64,000 nt of DNA from an uncultured Dorea sp. (GTDB taxonomy: Bacteria; Bacillota; Clostridia; Lachnospirales; Lachnospiraceae), in NCBI GenBank assembly GCA_947652615.1, contig CANTDX010000004.1:61658-125657 (forward strand). The letters are read 5' to 3'. The notes below the pieces were generated by a model. That model saw only the letters and a program-made list of their open reading frames with translations, did not search any database and was not told where the DNA came from. Position numbers and translations under genes: made by a program. Positions 9,517 through 18,302 of this stretch are shown piece after piece (positions within the stretch are counted from its first letter, which is position 1; every line of letters begins with the position of its first letter).

Positions 9517-9931
9517 ATAACCCTCTCCTTTTCGCCTCGGCAAGAAGCTTCGGCTGTATCTCGGGATATGTCCAGCGCTCTGGACATTCCTCCATGATCA
9601 CGATCTTCTCGATCTCACTATGTAATTCCTTCTCGAACGCTTCAACCTCGGCATAATACAACATCCCAAAGGTCTCTTCTCCGTCAGGATCCGATGCAGC
9701 CGAATATACACAGACCGGTTCTATGCGATAATCTAACGCCCCGGTCTCTTCATACAGTTCTCTTTTTGCCGCCGCAAGGATCGTCTCCCCTTCTTCTCTA
9801 TGCCCTCCAGGCACCTCCAGAGTTTCCCTTGACTTATGCTTACAGAAAACATATTTTCCTTCCGTTCTCGCTATGATCACCGCAAATTTCAGCAGGCTGT
9901 CCTCAACCTCTTCATAGAATCTCACTGTCAT
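9503..9931 (-). CDS. NUDIX hydrolase
   Basis: Hydrolyses a nucleoside diphosphate linked to another moiety. The Nudix box is complete: GGHREEGETILAAAKRELYE followed by ETGA, matching GX5EX7REUXEEXGU with catalytic glutamates in REXXEE. At 142 aa, with an ERWTYPEIQPKLL tail, it resembles 8-oxo-dGTP diphosphatase-like (YtkD/MutT) proteins, but the substrate is not proven. The start at 9931 (MTVRFYEEVED) has AGGGAG eight bases upstream. A longer frame to 10018 would overlap miaB and begin with a non-conserved stretch. Confidence 0.87.
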   Translation of the reverse strand: MTVRFYEEVEDSLLKFAVIIARTEGKYVFCKHKSRETLEVPGGHREEGETILAAAKRELYEETGALDYRIEPVCVYSAASDPDGEETFGMLYYAEVEAFEKELHSEIEKIVIMEECPERWTYPEIQPKLLAEAKRRGLYAGS

Positions 9932-9975
9932 ATATCTTTCTCCCTTATCATTGTCATCCGTATCAAATGAATTTT

Positions 9976-11454
9976 TTATTTGCCGATTGCCTGTCCGATA
10001 TAGTAGAATCCCCGGCACTCCTTAAGCGCCACATTCACATACTTCCCGATCAGTTCCCTTCCTCCATGGAAATGTACCAGCAGATTATTGCTCAGTCTCC
10101 CTGTTACCATCAAAGGGTCATGGTCGCAGATATCCTCCACAAGCACCTCCTGCACGGTTCCCTCATGCACTGCGCAAGTCTCTGCCGCGATCGACTGCAC
10201 TTCCTTGAGCAGACGGCCGAAACGGTCCTTGATCACATCTTCCGGCACCTGGTCCTCCATCACGGCTGCCGGCGTCCCTGTCCGCTTCGAGTAGATGAAG
10301 GTAAATGCACTGTCATAGCGCACCTTCCTTACTACGTCAAGGGTCTCTTCAAAATCCTCTTCCGTCTCCCCCGGGAATCCCACGATAATATCCGTCGTAA
10401 GGGAGATATCCGGCACTGCTTTACGGATCTTTTCCGCCAATTCAAGATACTGTTCCTTCGTGTAACGGCGGTTCATCTTCGCGAGGATATCCGTGCTTCC
10501 CGACTGCACCGGAAGATGCAGATGCCTGCAGATCTTCTTCGAATTCTTCATCACCTCGATCAGCTCGTCGGACAGATCCTTCGGATGGGAAGTCATAAAC
10601 CGGATCCGCCTAAGCCCTTCGATCTGTTCGATCTCCTTAAGCAGCCCGGCGAACGTCATCGGCGTATCTAAGGTCTTCCCATAAGAATTCACATTTTGCC
10701 CAAGCAGCATCACCTCACTGACACCGTCTGCAGCCAACCGCTCAATCTCCCGGATGATCGCCTTTGGATCCCGGCTTCTCTCCCGGCCCCTCACATAAGG
10801 TACGATACAATAGCTGCAGAAATTATTGCATCCAAACATAATATTGATCCCGGATTTGAAGGCGTATTTCCGCTGATTCGGAAGATCCTCCACGATTCTG
10901 TCCGTGTCCTTCCAGATGTCGATCACCATCCGCTCTGACATAAGGCGCGTTGCGACCAACTCGGCGAATTTGTAGATATTATGGGTCCCAAAGATAATAT
11001 CCACAAACCGGTAGCTCTTCTTTAGCTTCTCCACAACCTCAGGCTCCTGCATCATACAGCCGCAAAGGCCGATCATCATATGGGGATGCTTCTTCTTCCG
11101 GGGCTTTAGCTGCCCAAGCCGTCCATACACCCTCGTGTTCGCATTCTCCCGGACCGTACAGGTATTATAGATCACGAAGTCCGCCTTCTCCTCCGAAGCT
11201 TCCTCATATCCCATTTCCTTTAAGATGCCTCGAAGCTTCTCGGAATCCCTGGCGTTCATCTGACAGCCAAATGTGGTGACACAGGCTGTGGGAACGCGCC
11301 CTTTTTTTTGTTCAAAGTCTTTTATCCACTCCCGGCATTTTGCTATGAAATAGTATTGCCTGGCCGGTTCCTCTGTGGGCGGCTCCAAATTAATATCTAT
11401 ATTATCTAACCCAAATTCATTATACAAATTGCTTTCTCCCCTCGTCATACTCAT
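9976..11454 (-). CDS. miaB: tRNA-2-methylthio-N6-dimethylallyladenosine synthase MiaB
   Basis: Radical-SAM methylthiotransferase acting on i6A37 of tRNA. The N-terminal MTTase domain has its three cluster cysteines in FGCQMN, NTCTVREN and GLCGCMMQ. The radical-SAM motif CX3CX2C is C-NNF-C-SY-C, followed by IVPYVRGRERSR. A C-terminal TRAM-like segment is present (VQEVLVEDICDHDPLMVTGR). There is an N-terminal extension of about 55 residues before the MTTase domain, as I recall for clostridial MiaB. Start codon is uncertain: ATG at 11454 or 11448, or TTG at 11460. The beginning overlaps the end of the 5-FCL/DUF4250 gene by 35 bases. Confidence 0.95.
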   Translation of the reverse strand: MSMTRGESNLYNEFGLDNIDINLEPPTEEPARQYYFIAKCREWIKDFEQKKGRVPTACVTTFGCQMNARDSEKLRGILKEMGYEEASEEKADFVIYNTCTVRENANTRVYGRLGQLKPRKKKHPHMMIGLCGCMMQEPEVVEKLKKSYRFVDIIFGTHNIYKFAELVATRLMSERMVIDIWKDTDRIVEDLPNQRKYAFKSGINIMFGCNNFCSYCIVPYVRGRERSRDPKAIIREIERLAADGVSEVMLLGQNVNSYGKTLDTPMTFAGLLKEIEQIEGLRRIRFMTSHPKDLSDELIEVMKNSKKICRHLHLPVQSGSTDILAKMNRRYTKEQYLELAEKIRKAVPDISLTTDIIVGFPGETEEDFEETLDVVRKVRYDSAFTFIYSKRTGTPAAVMEDQVPEDVIKDRFGRLLKEVQSIAAETCAVHEGTVQEVLVEDICDHDPLMVTGRLSNNLLVHFHGGRELIGKYVNVALKECRGFYYIGQAIGK

Positions 11455-12181
11455 ATCCAATTTCCCGAAGCGTATCTATGATCTCATCCCGGTCCGCGCC
11501 CATATCCTCACACAATGCATCCAATGCCGGATAATAATCCCGAAGCTTCGTATTGACAACACTCAGCAAAAGCATCGGATCCTTTGGCAGTCCTGTCGGC
11601 ATATCCGATTCCCCCTCTCTTTCACAACAATTCCTTATCATTCTCTTCTCAGTAATCACGATCTCCGGCCGTATATCGTATTCCTCGTACGGTACCGACC
11701 GTAAGATCTGGAATTCAAACGCCAGCGCCATCTTACGCAGCCCCGGATGCGACACCAGATACCGGTCATAATATCCGCCCCCGTAACCGACTCTATGACA
11801 CTTTTCATCAAATGCTACCCCCGGCATCAGCATCAAACCCGCGCCGCCGCCGTCCATCGGCCCGTCGCCCGCCGGTTCCGGTATTCCACACGTCCCCGGC
11901 CTAAGCTTGCGAAGACTCTCAATACGGTAAAAATGCATGGTACTCCCCGTCACCTTGGGTACCCATACATTCTTGCCCTGTGCGAAAGCCGTCTCAATGA
12001 TCTTACGCGTCCCTGCCTCCCGGTTGTAATCCACATATGTATAGATCTCCTCTGCCCCAGTAAACCAGGGGTGCGAGACAACCGCGGCCGCAATATCCCC
12101 GCTGGCATTGCGCCACACATCCTCTTCAAGCTCCCGCCGCTTTTGGCGAATCCATTGTCTAATTTCCCTTTTTGTTTCCAA
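11420..12181 (-). CDS. 5-formyltetrahydrofolate cyclo-ligase fused in frame to a DUF4250 domain
   Basis: Residues 1-190 are 5-FCL, which converts 5-formyl-THF to 5,10-methenyl-THF using ATP. Seen are the N-terminal KREIRQWIRQKRREL, GTCGIPEPAGDG, the ATP-binding MPGVAFDEKCHRVGYGGGYYD and the family-typical end PEIVITEKRMIR. Residues 194-253 (MPTGLPKDPMLLLSVVNTKL onward, ending EYDEGRKQFV) match my memory of the stand-alone DUF4250 protein. No stop separates the two. The DUF4250 part begins with its own ATG at 11602, preceded by GAGGGGG, so a second short product is possible. The start is taken as TTG at 12181 after GGGTGAG; it overlaps the DUF896 gene by 23 bases. Confidence 0.88.
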   Translation of the reverse strand: METKREIRQWIRQKRRELEEDVWRNASGDIAAAVVSHPWFTGAEEIYTYVDYNREAGTRKIIETAFAQGKNVWVPKVTGSTMHFYRIESLRKLRPGTCGIPEPAGDGPMDGGGAGLMLMPGVAFDEKCHRVGYGGGYYDRYLVSHPGLRKMALAFEFQILRSVPYEEYDIRPEIVITEKRMIRNCCEREGESDMPTGLPKDPMLLLSVVNTKLRDYYPALDALCEDMGADRDEIIDTLREIGYEYDEGRKQFV

Positions 12182-12380
12182 ATTTCTCACCCAGATTCGT
12201 AATGCTTCCGTCCGCCTCCTGAATGGAGATCTGATCCAACTGGCTCCGTAGATTCTGCCGGAAAGAGTCAATATACTCCCTCCTTAAGATCTGCTGCTCC
12301 TTTTGCTCTGCCTCTGTCAGCCCTTCTGCCTTTGATTTATGATACAATTCATTGATCCTTGCAATCTTCTGTTCGTTCAT
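12159..12380 (-). CDS. DUF896 (YnzC/YneP-type) small protein
   Basis: A 73-aa protein with the DUF896 pattern: MNEQKIARINELYHKSK then GLTEAEQKEQQILRREYID and SFRQNLRSQLDQI. The first half reads as a helical hairpin. Members such as Bacillus YnzC are small and of unclear function. The ATG at 12380 is chosen because the family starts there and GGAAGAGGG precedes it closely; the 13 upstream codons are not conserved-looking. First gene of the 5-FCL-miaB run. Confidence 0.88.
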   Translation of the reverse strand: MNEQKIARINELYHKSKAEGLTEAEQKEQQILRREYIDSFRQNLRSQLDQISIQEADGSITNLGEKFGNKKGN

Positions 12381-12466
12381 TGCCCTCTTCCTTCCTGAAA
12401 TGCTTATGCCTGTCCGCATAAATCTTATCTTACACTATCTTTGCCGAGAAGTCCACCGCCAAAAAA

Positions 12467-12516
12467 CAAATACCCCTCTGCAAGCTGTCCGGCACCCGGT
12501 ACCACAAGCAGAGAGG
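12467..12516 (-). terminator. Terminator after the BofC-like gene
   Basis: On the minus strand CCTCTCTGC pairs with GCAGAGGGG (one G-U pair) around a loop of about 25 bases that contains a further CCGG-rich mini-hairpin, followed by TATTTGTTTTTT. It separates the BofC-like gene from DUF896. Confidence 0.7.
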
Positions 12517-12543
12517 TCTCATCTTGACTTTTGTTTCAATGCA

Positions 12544-12936
12544 TTAACTGGAATAATTCTCAAGGAATCCATACAGTGCCTTCGCATCCTCCATATACTT
12601 CCCATTCCTGATCTCATTTTGCATCTCGGAAGGCAACCCGTCACACTTGATATCCGTGTACTCATAAGGGGTCTTCTTATCACTCAGATATACAACCACA
12701 TATCCGTTGACCTCCATCAGATAATAGCAATCCTCCTTCAATGCCTGGCCGTCCGCCGCGATCGTCACAGGTTCCTGTTCCGTCACCGTCAGCTCCTTAG
12801 GCTCCGTGTCCCTGGCGATCTCTACTTTAGCCGCACGCTCCTGTGCTTTCTTGAAGCTTAATTGATAAGCTCCCGCCATCAGCGTCATCGCCACGATCAT
12901 TACTGCAAAAAAACCGATACCATACTTCGTTCTCAT
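12544..12936 (-). CDS. BofC-like sporulation signalling protein (C-terminal-domain type)
   Basis: A 130-aa protein with one N-terminal membrane anchor or signal (YGIGFFAVMIVAMTLMAGA). Its exported part holds YYLMEVNGYVVVYLSDKKTP, then YEYTDIKCDGLPSEMQNEI, ending GKYMEDAKALYGFLENYSS. This matches the C-terminal domain of BofC, which in Bacillus restrains the SpoIVB protease in the forespore intermembrane space. Only that domain is recognisable, so the role is inferred. The start ATG follows AAAGGAG. It lies downstream of spoVB, in keeping with a sporulation setting. Confidence 0.72.
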   Translation of the reverse strand: MRTKYGIGFFAVMIVAMTLMAGAYQLSFKKAQERAAKVEIARDTEPKELTVTEQEPVTIAADGQALKEDCYYLMEVNGYVVVYLSDKKTPYEYTDIKCDGLPSEMQNEIRNGKYMEDAKALYGFLENYSS

Positions 12937-12997
12937 AAGAGCAACTCCTTTTTTAGTACAGTATCGGTAAATATTTTATATTTTATGCATTCAAAAT

Positions 12998-14659
12998 TCA
13001 ATTCCTGAACAAGTGCAGCCGATGGCATACAGACAAAATCATCCTTCCCTTTGGCATACTGCGTACCTCATCTTCCGTAACTCCGCCTAAGAGCACCAGC
13101 GCCGCTCCATATACGAATACCGCGGCAAATAACGCAACCACCGTCGCAATCTTCTCCCCTGCAAATAATTCAAAGATCAGATGAACGACCACCGTCACGG
13201 CTCCCATGATTCCCGACGCAAGGAGGGGAATGATAAATGTCTGCCTGCGCTCCTGCACATATCCGATCCTCTCGCGGAGTGCATGGGCGTTCAGAATACA
13301 GATCGCACCGGAGAAAACGATCTTGCTGATTACCACCGCATAGATGTTCCATTTGAAGACCACCAGCATCAAGAACAATGACAGCGTATGGATCAGAAGC
13401 GAGATCCCGGCATTCTTGACCGGCGTCATCATATCATCCAACCCCTGGAGAACAGAATTCGTCACGGTAGAGAGACAGAAGAATATCACGGATACCGCTC
13501 CTAACTGCAGCATCAGCGCCGCCATCCGATTGTCTCCTTCATAGAACAGAAGATCCATAATTGGTTTGGCAAGGATCAGAAAGCCCATGGCACAAGGAAT
13601 CGCAATCATCATATTGAATCTTGTCACCATGCTGATCTTGTTATGTACCTGCTTCCTGCTTCCGGTCTGCACAGTCGTCACAAGGCTTGGGATCAAAGAC
13701 GCCGCCAGCGCGCTTGATACGGATAACGGCACGTTAACCAGCGTATTATACTGGCTGTTAAAGATCCCCATGAAGCTGGCATACTCGGTCTTCTGATAGC
13801 CCTGGGCCGCCATAATATTGTTAAATATCGCCGTATCCAGAAAATCACTGATATTATATACCGTCGCACTCAATATGACCGGCGCGATGGTCAGGAACAG
13901 AATCTGATAGATCCTGCTGTAGCTCTCCTTCTTGCGGCTCCTGTCCTTCCACATCTTCCGCTTAAACACCCGCTGATAGACGATAAAAACGAACACTACC
14001 GTTATCAGTGCGAATGCTGCCCCGGCAACCGTTCCCACCGTTCCTCCCGCCGCGGCATACGCCGGACCGTAGGACGCGTCTCCCCTTGTCTCGGCAAGGT
14101 CTCTTCCTGTCTTCAAGAGCAGATAAGCCCCGATAATAGATGCCGCCGCATTGACCACCTGTTCTAAGACCTGGGACAATGCCGTTGGCATCATGGAACC
14201 ATTTCCTTGAAAGAACCCTCTCAGAACACCCAGGATCGCAACGACCAAGATACAGGGCGCCAGTACCCGCAGGGCATACACGCTCATATCCATCTTCATT
14301 ACAGACGTCGCTATGAAGTCCGCACCCAGGAAGATCGCCAAAGCAACCAGCCCGCCTGCCATGAAAGCAAACATCATCGCGCAGCGAAACACCTTATAAG
14401 CATTCTTGTACTGCCCTACCGCAACCCTTGCGGAGACTAATTTGGACACAGCAAGAGGAAGGCTGTAAGAAGTGAGCATCAACGCGATCGTATAGATCGA
14501 AAATGCCACACTGTAATAGCCCATCCCTTCGTTACCTACAATATTCGTGAGCGGGATCCTGTAGACAACCCCGATAATCTTCGTAATCACTCCTGCGATC
14601 GCAAGAATAGAACCCTGTAGCAGGAAATTCTTGTCTCTCTTTTTTCGTCGTTTCGCCAT
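12998..14659 (-). CDS. SpoVB/YtgP-type polysaccharide flippase family (MVF/MOP superfamily) protein
   Basis: A 553-aa polytopic protein with about 14 predicted membrane segments and a basic N-terminus (MAKRRKKRDKNFLLQGS). The opening ILAIAGVITKIIGVVYRIPL and the GNEGMGYYSVAFSIYTI stretch are characteristic of the SpoVB/MurJ-like subgroup of oligosaccharidyl-lipid flippases. In spore formers SpoVB is needed for cortex peptidoglycan synthesis; other paralogues act in vegetative cells, and sequence alone does not separate them. Good ribosome site GGAGTAATAT before the ATG. Confidence 0.85.
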   Translation of the reverse strand: MAKRRKKRDKNFLLQGSILAIAGVITKIIGVVYRIPLTNIVGNEGMGYYSVAFSIYTIALMLTSYSLPLAVSKLVSARVAVGQYKNAYKVFRCAMMFAFMAGGLVALAIFLGADFIATSVMKMDMSVYALRVLAPCILVVAILGVLRGFFQGNGSMMPTALSQVLEQVVNAAASIIGAYLLLKTGRDLAETRGDASYGPAYAAAGGTVGTVAGAAFALITVVFVFIVYQRVFKRKMWKDRSRKKESYSRIYQILFLTIAPVILSATVYNISDFLDTAIFNNIMAAQGYQKTEYASFMGIFNSQYNTLVNVPLSVSSALAASLIPSLVTTVQTGSRKQVHNKISMVTRFNMMIAIPCAMGFLILAKPIMDLLFYEGDNRMAALMLQLGAVSVIFFCLSTVTNSVLQGLDDMMTPVKNAGISLLIHTLSLFLMLVVFKWNIYAVVISKIVFSGAICILNAHALRERIGYVQERRQTFIIPLLASGIMGAVTVVVHLIFELFAGEKIATVVALFAAVFVYGAALVLLGGVTEDEVRSMPKGRMILSVCHRLHLFRN

Positions 14660-14700
14660 ATATTACTCCATCTTATCGTAAAATATATTATCCGGAAATA

Positions 14701-15195
14701 TCAGCGCAAGATATGAAGGCTCTCCATGATCTTCCTCTGCATCGCCTCCATCTCCTGCCGCTCTTCCTCTTCCATATGGTCATATCCAGTCAGGTGCAGC
14801 ACGGAATGCACGATCAGAAACACATACTCTCTCAGCACAGAATGTCCGTAGTCCTGCGCCTGCGCGATTACCTTCTCTTTGGATATCACAATATCTCCCA
14901 GCAAGAGCTCCCCCGACTCCGGATCAAAGCAGTCCTCCCTCTCCTCAAGGAACCCGAACTCTCCGGGTCCGGGATAATCGATCATCGGAAATGACAGCAC
15001 ATCTGTGGAGCGTTCGATCCCCCTGAATTCCGCATTCATCTCCTGTATCTGTTCATCCATGGTAAGCAAGAGGCTTACCTCTGCCTCATAGGGACAGCCT
15101 AACACATCAAGCGCCCTCTCGATGGCCTCTTTTGCCGTCTTCTGACATTCAAGCGGAAGCGAAAGCGTCCCTTCCTCCTCATAGTAAAGTGTCAT
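14701..15195 (-). CDS. ybeY: Endoribonuclease YbeY (rRNA maturation factor)
   Basis: Zinc-dependent endoribonuclease in 16S rRNA maturation and ribosome quality control. The metal-binding HX3HX5H motif is seen as HSVLHLTGYDH near residue 132, followed by an acidic tail. The central LNAEFRGIERSTDVLSFP-like stretch (here MNAEFRGIERSTDVLSFP) is diagnostic. 164 aa is normal length. It sits 18 bp downstream of phoH, a very conserved gene pair. Confidence 0.96.
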   Translation of the reverse strand: MTLYYEEEGTLSLPLECQKTAKEAIERALDVLGCPYEAEVSLLLTMDEQIQEMNAEFRGIERSTDVLSFPMIDYPGPGEFGFLEEREDCFDPESGELLLGDIVISKEKVIAQAQDYGHSVLREYVFLIVHSVLHLTGYDHMEEEERQEMEAMQRKIMESLHILR

Positions 15196-15213
15196 ATCCT
15201 TCTCCCTCTATCA

Positions 15214-16224
15214 TTACCGATTCCGCCGTTTCTTATATCTGTCATTCCTGTCGCGGCTCTTCGCTTTCTCGCGGTTCTCGTAATCTTCATATGCCTTCAC
15301 GATCTTTTGAACCAGCGGATGACGCACCACGTCCTTGCTGGTCAGATGGCAGATACCGATATCGTCAATATTCTTAAGGACAGAAATGGCAATATCCAGA
15401 CCGGATACCTGCCCCGGTGCAAGATCCTTCTGGGTAATATCACCCGTAACAGCTACTTTAGAACCAAAACCGATCCTTGTCAAGAACATCTTCATCTGCG
15501 CCGGCGTCGTATTCTGCGCTTCATCCAGTATGATAAATGCATTATCAAGCGTCCGCCCTCTCATATATGCCAGCGGCGCCACCTCGATCAGCCCCTTCTC
15601 CGAATTCTTAAGAAAGCTCTCCGCACCCATGATCTGGTACAGGGCATCATAAAGCGGCCTCAGATACGGGTCGATCTTGCTCTGCAGGTCCCCCGGCAGG
15701 AACCCCAGTTTCTCGCCCGCCTCGATGGCAGGACGCGTCAGTATGATACGCCCCACCTCATTATTGCGGAATGCCGTGATCGCCATAGCCATCGCAAGAT
15801 AGGTCTTCCCGGTCCCGGCAGGGCCAAGGCCGAATACAATCATCTTCTTACGCATCGCATCCACATACTTCTTCTGTCCCAGGGTCTTAGGCTTGATCGG
15901 CTTCCCCTGCAGCGTATGGCAGATAATATCCGAATCGATCTCCAGTACACTACCCTCGCTGTCCTCCATCACAAGGGCAAGCGTGTAGTCGACATTCTGT
16001 TCCTGGATCGTATTGCCTCTCCTGGAAAGTCCCACGAGCTGCTCTAAGACCTTCTTCGCCTTCTCTACATTCGCGGCCTCTCCCATGATCTTCATATTCT
16101 CGCCTCTCGCGATCAGTGTCACATGAAGCGTGCGCTCTATCTTCTTAGCATAAGCATCAAACTGGCCGAACACATTGCTCTCATGCTCTGCCGGTATATT
16201 CATGACTGCTTCCATTAATCCCAT
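15214..16224 (-). CDS. PhoH-like ATPase
   Basis: A 336-aa RNA-associated P-loop ATPase of the PhoH family. Walker A is GPAGTGKTYLAMAMA near residue 140, Walker B FIILDEAQNTTPAQ near 233, and the sensor region KVAVTGDITQKDL after it. The first 100 residues have a KH-like region (HVTLIARGENMKIMG). The tail is a Lys/Arg-rich segment. Cellular role is not settled; its coupling to ybeY suggests RNA metabolism. AGGAG eight bases before the ATG lies inside the end of yqfD, three bases upstream. Confidence 0.94.
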   Translation of the reverse strand: MGLMEAVMNIPAEHESNVFGQFDAYAKKIERTLHVTLIARGENMKIMGEAANVEKAKKVLEQLVGLSRRGNTIQEQNVDYTLALVMEDSEGSVLEIDSDIICHTLQGKPIKPKTLGQKKYVDAMRKKMIVFGLGPAGTGKTYLAMAMAITAFRNNEVGRIILTRPAIEAGEKLGFLPGDLQSKIDPYLRPLYDALYQIMGAESFLKNSEKGLIEVAPLAYMRGRTLDNAFIILDEAQNTTPAQMKMFLTRIGFGSKVAVTGDITQKDLAPGQVSGLDIAISVLKNIDDIGICHLTSKDVVRHPLVQKIVKAYEDYENREKAKSRDRNDRYKKRRNR

Positions 16225-16227
16225 CCG

Positions 16228-17589
16228 CTATTCTCCTGTCTCGTCTTGTTCTTCGGCTGCCGGAATCTCCAGCAACCGGGACTCGGCCTGCCTGCCGATC
16301 GGCATCAGTACCGTAAGCCGTCCCTTTGCCTCGGCCTTTTGAGACCCTGTGTATATTTTAACATCATTCTCAATAATTTCTACCCCTTTTTTCTCCAAAT
16401 CTTTACAATATTGCTGAAATTTTCTGCTCAACCGCTGCTGAAGCTCCTCTTTCGTGTATTTTATCTCATCGGATTCATAGGGTCTGGCCGTCTTTTTCCC
16501 ATAAGATATGGGCAGATAGAAGTTCTCGGCGATGCATAACTGCTTCTCACATCCGTACATCTCCCATGCCCGGTATTGATTCCGGATATTGCCGAACTCC
16601 AGTGTATAACGCCCGATCTTCACAAAGTATGCATTCTTCTCCAACGGCAGATGTGTCTTCTTATCATAGTAATATTCTTTTTCTTCATAACCAAGCTCCA
16701 TCTCATCCTGGTATTCGATCACGGTCCGTCCCTGGATATCGGCATCCGACTCATGATACTGGTAGGCAACCACGGTACCTGCGTCATCCATCACCGGAAC
16801 CTGGCCGGATACCAGCACGTCTCCCGTCTTGACCTCGGCGCCCTCGCTGACCATGGGAATCCCGTTGCGCGGAACAATCCTGGTGATCACGCAATCCCTG
16901 TCGGCTACAATGTCTGTCGGCTGCTCCTGCTCCGGATTCTCTGCTGCTTCCGGATTGCCGTCACCCGGATTCTCTGCCGCTTTCGGATTGCCGTCACCCG
17001 GATTCTGCCCGGGATTGCCCGGCGATGCAGCCTCGTCCATGGCCGGTATGGTGTCCTCATTCTCCTTCACCTGGATGATCAGGTGGGTTCCCTGGATGGA
17101 CGCTGAGACCCAGATAATATCGTCATATTCCTTGCGGATATCCTTAACGATCCTTGCACAATCCACCTCCGAGACCCGCATCCCATTTTCCACCTCGCGG
17201 GTCTTAAGGAACTTAAGCAGGGTTTCATCCGTATAAGTCAAATTGCCCCTGATATCAATATTCCATATGTATCTGGACATCAGGAAGATCAATGCGGCAA
17301 ATAACAGCGCTCCTGCGAAGAACATCTTCCGTTTGCGGTATTTGTGTAAAAAAAAAGGAAGACCGAACCGCTCTACAATGCTCACTTTTGTTCCTGTCTT
17401 CCTGATGATCGGTTTTAATTTACGGAAGCCCGGGATTGAGATATTCATCTCATAGGCCCGTCCTTTTGGCTCAAGTCCCCACAATATGATCCCCCTATGA
17501 CTGCATGCATTTAAGAATCTCTCCGTAGAATATCCTGTGATCCGGATCCGGATATATCCTTTGACATATCGGATAATCTTTAACAGCAA
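16228..17589 (-). CDS. yqfD: Sporulation protein YqfD
   Basis: Membrane-associated sporulation protein of the sigma-E regulon in Bacillus. The N-terminal cytoplasmic part (YVKGYIRIRITGYSTERFLN) is followed by one strong membrane segment (MFFAGALLFAALIFLMSRYI) near residue 90 and a long extracytoplasmic part. Between residues about 190 and 222 there is a low-complexity Pro/Gly/Asn/Glu insert built from 33-bp repeats. TTG at 17589 is the best start, eight bases after AAGGGGG. It lies between yqfC and phoH, the order seen in other Firmicutes. Confidence 0.93.
   Translation of the reverse strand: MLLKIIRYVKGYIRIRITGYSTERFLNACSHRGIILWGLEPKGRAYEMNISIPGFRKLKPIIRKTGTKVSIVERFGLPFFLHKYRKRKMFFAGALLFAALIFLMSRYIWNIDIRGNLTYTDETLLKFLKTREVENGMRVSEVDCARIVKDIRKEYDDIIWVSASIQGTHLIIQVKENEDTIPAMDEAASPGNPGQNPGDGNPKAAENPGDGNPEAAENPEQEQPTDIVADRDCVITRIVPRNGIPMVSEGAEVKTGDVLVSGQVPVMDDAGTVVAYQYHESDADIQGRTVIEYQDEMELGYEEKEYYYDKKTHLPLEKNAYFVKIGRYTLEFGNIRNQYRAWEMYGCEKQLCIAENFYLPISYGKKTARPYESDEIKYTKEELQQRLSRKFQQYCKDLEKKGVEIIENDVKIYTGSQKAEAKGRLTVLMPIGRQAESRLLEIPAAEEQDETGE
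16934..17022. repeat. 33-bp tandem repeat inside yqfD
   Basis: Two full 33-bp units at 16934-16966 and 16967-16999 (two differences between them) and a partial third unit to about 17022. They encode the 11-residue unit NPGDGNPxAAE in frame, so copy-number changes would keep the reading frame. Confidence 0.85.
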
Positions 17590-17602
17590 TATGGTACCCC
17601 CT

Positions 17603-17923
17603 TCAATTCTGGTATTCGATAGATTTTATATGTCCGTTCACCTTCATCTCGTCATTGGTATAATATACGACCTGCAGCCGTTGGCCGATGATGCGGATCT
17701 GCCCCGTCTTCGTCTGGATCCGCACCAGAGAATCTGTGTACTCTAAGATCCCTCTGTAGTTCTCCAGGCACAGCTCCATCTGGCCGGTGACGGTAAGTAC
17801 AGGCATGCCAAGCGCCACGTCCTTGGGAAGCTCTGATAACTCTGCAATTTTATTTCGGAAAGAATGACTTTCTTCATCCTGTCTCTGATTCTGTCTTTTC
17901 GCTCTCATAGAAACGCCATTCAT
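17603..17923 (-). CDS. yqfC: Sporulation protein YqfC
   Basis: A 106-aa YabP/YqfC-family protein. The diagnostic part is LPKDVALGMPVLTVTGQMEL, then NYRGILEYTDSLVRIQTKTG and a final hydrophobic strand region (IRIIGQRLQVVYYT). Bacillus YqfC is a sigma-E-controlled sporulation protein of unknown biochemistry. Start is uncertain between 17923 and 17908, neither having a strong ribosome site. It is 13 bp upstream of yqfD. Confidence 0.9.
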   Translation of the reverse strand: MNGVSMRAKRQNQRQDEESHSFRNKIAELSELPKDVALGMPVLTVTGQMELCLENYRGILEYTDSLVRIQTKTGQIRIIGQRLQVVYYTNDEMKVNGHIKSIEYQN

Positions 17924-17975
17924 GGATTTTATAGTAATCTATGCGGCACGCCGGCTGGTTATGCTTGATTTTTCA

Positions 17976-18302
17976 TTACCGCCCTAACAGGCGCACCGGC
18001 ACCACTTTGAATATCGCTGAAGACAAGGCCAGCCCCCACAGGAAGCCCCTTTTCTTTTTACTGCTTCCCTTCAACTTATCCAGGCTTCTGTAACTTTCCT
18101 CCAGTCTTGATCTTCCGGTTTGCAGATCTGCCAATATCTTAAGCCCTGCCCATGACTGGAATGTTGTAAGCAAGAATATGACGCAACTTCTGAAAAGATT
18201 CTGCCTGCCCTTCGCCAGATAATAGATTCCTTCCCATATCCCCAAAAATGTTGCTATATGATGAATCCCTATACAGATAGATAATTCTTTTTCCCGCATC
18301 AT
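17976..18302 (-). CDS. Uncharacterised small membrane-associated protein
   Basis: I do not recognise this 108-aa protein. It has two moderately hydrophobic segments (IGIHHIATFLGIWEGIYYLA and SCVIFLLTTFQSWAGLKILA), then a charged helical stretch (GRSRLEESYRSLDKLKGSSK) and a final hydrophobic end with Arg residues. The ATG at 18302 is chosen because GGGGAGG lies seven bases upstream. It is upstream of yqfC-yqfD, so it may share their transcript. Confidence 0.6.
   Translation of the reverse strand: MMREKELSICIGIHHIATFLGIWEGIYYLAKGRQNLFRSCVIFLLTTFQSWAGLKILADLQTGRSRLEESYRSLDKLKGSSKKKRGFLWGLALSSAIFKVVPVRLLGR

Noticed and set aside
16934..17022. CRISPR-like repeat
   Set aside because: The repeats are directly adjacent, in frame and without spacers, so they are coding tandem repeats.
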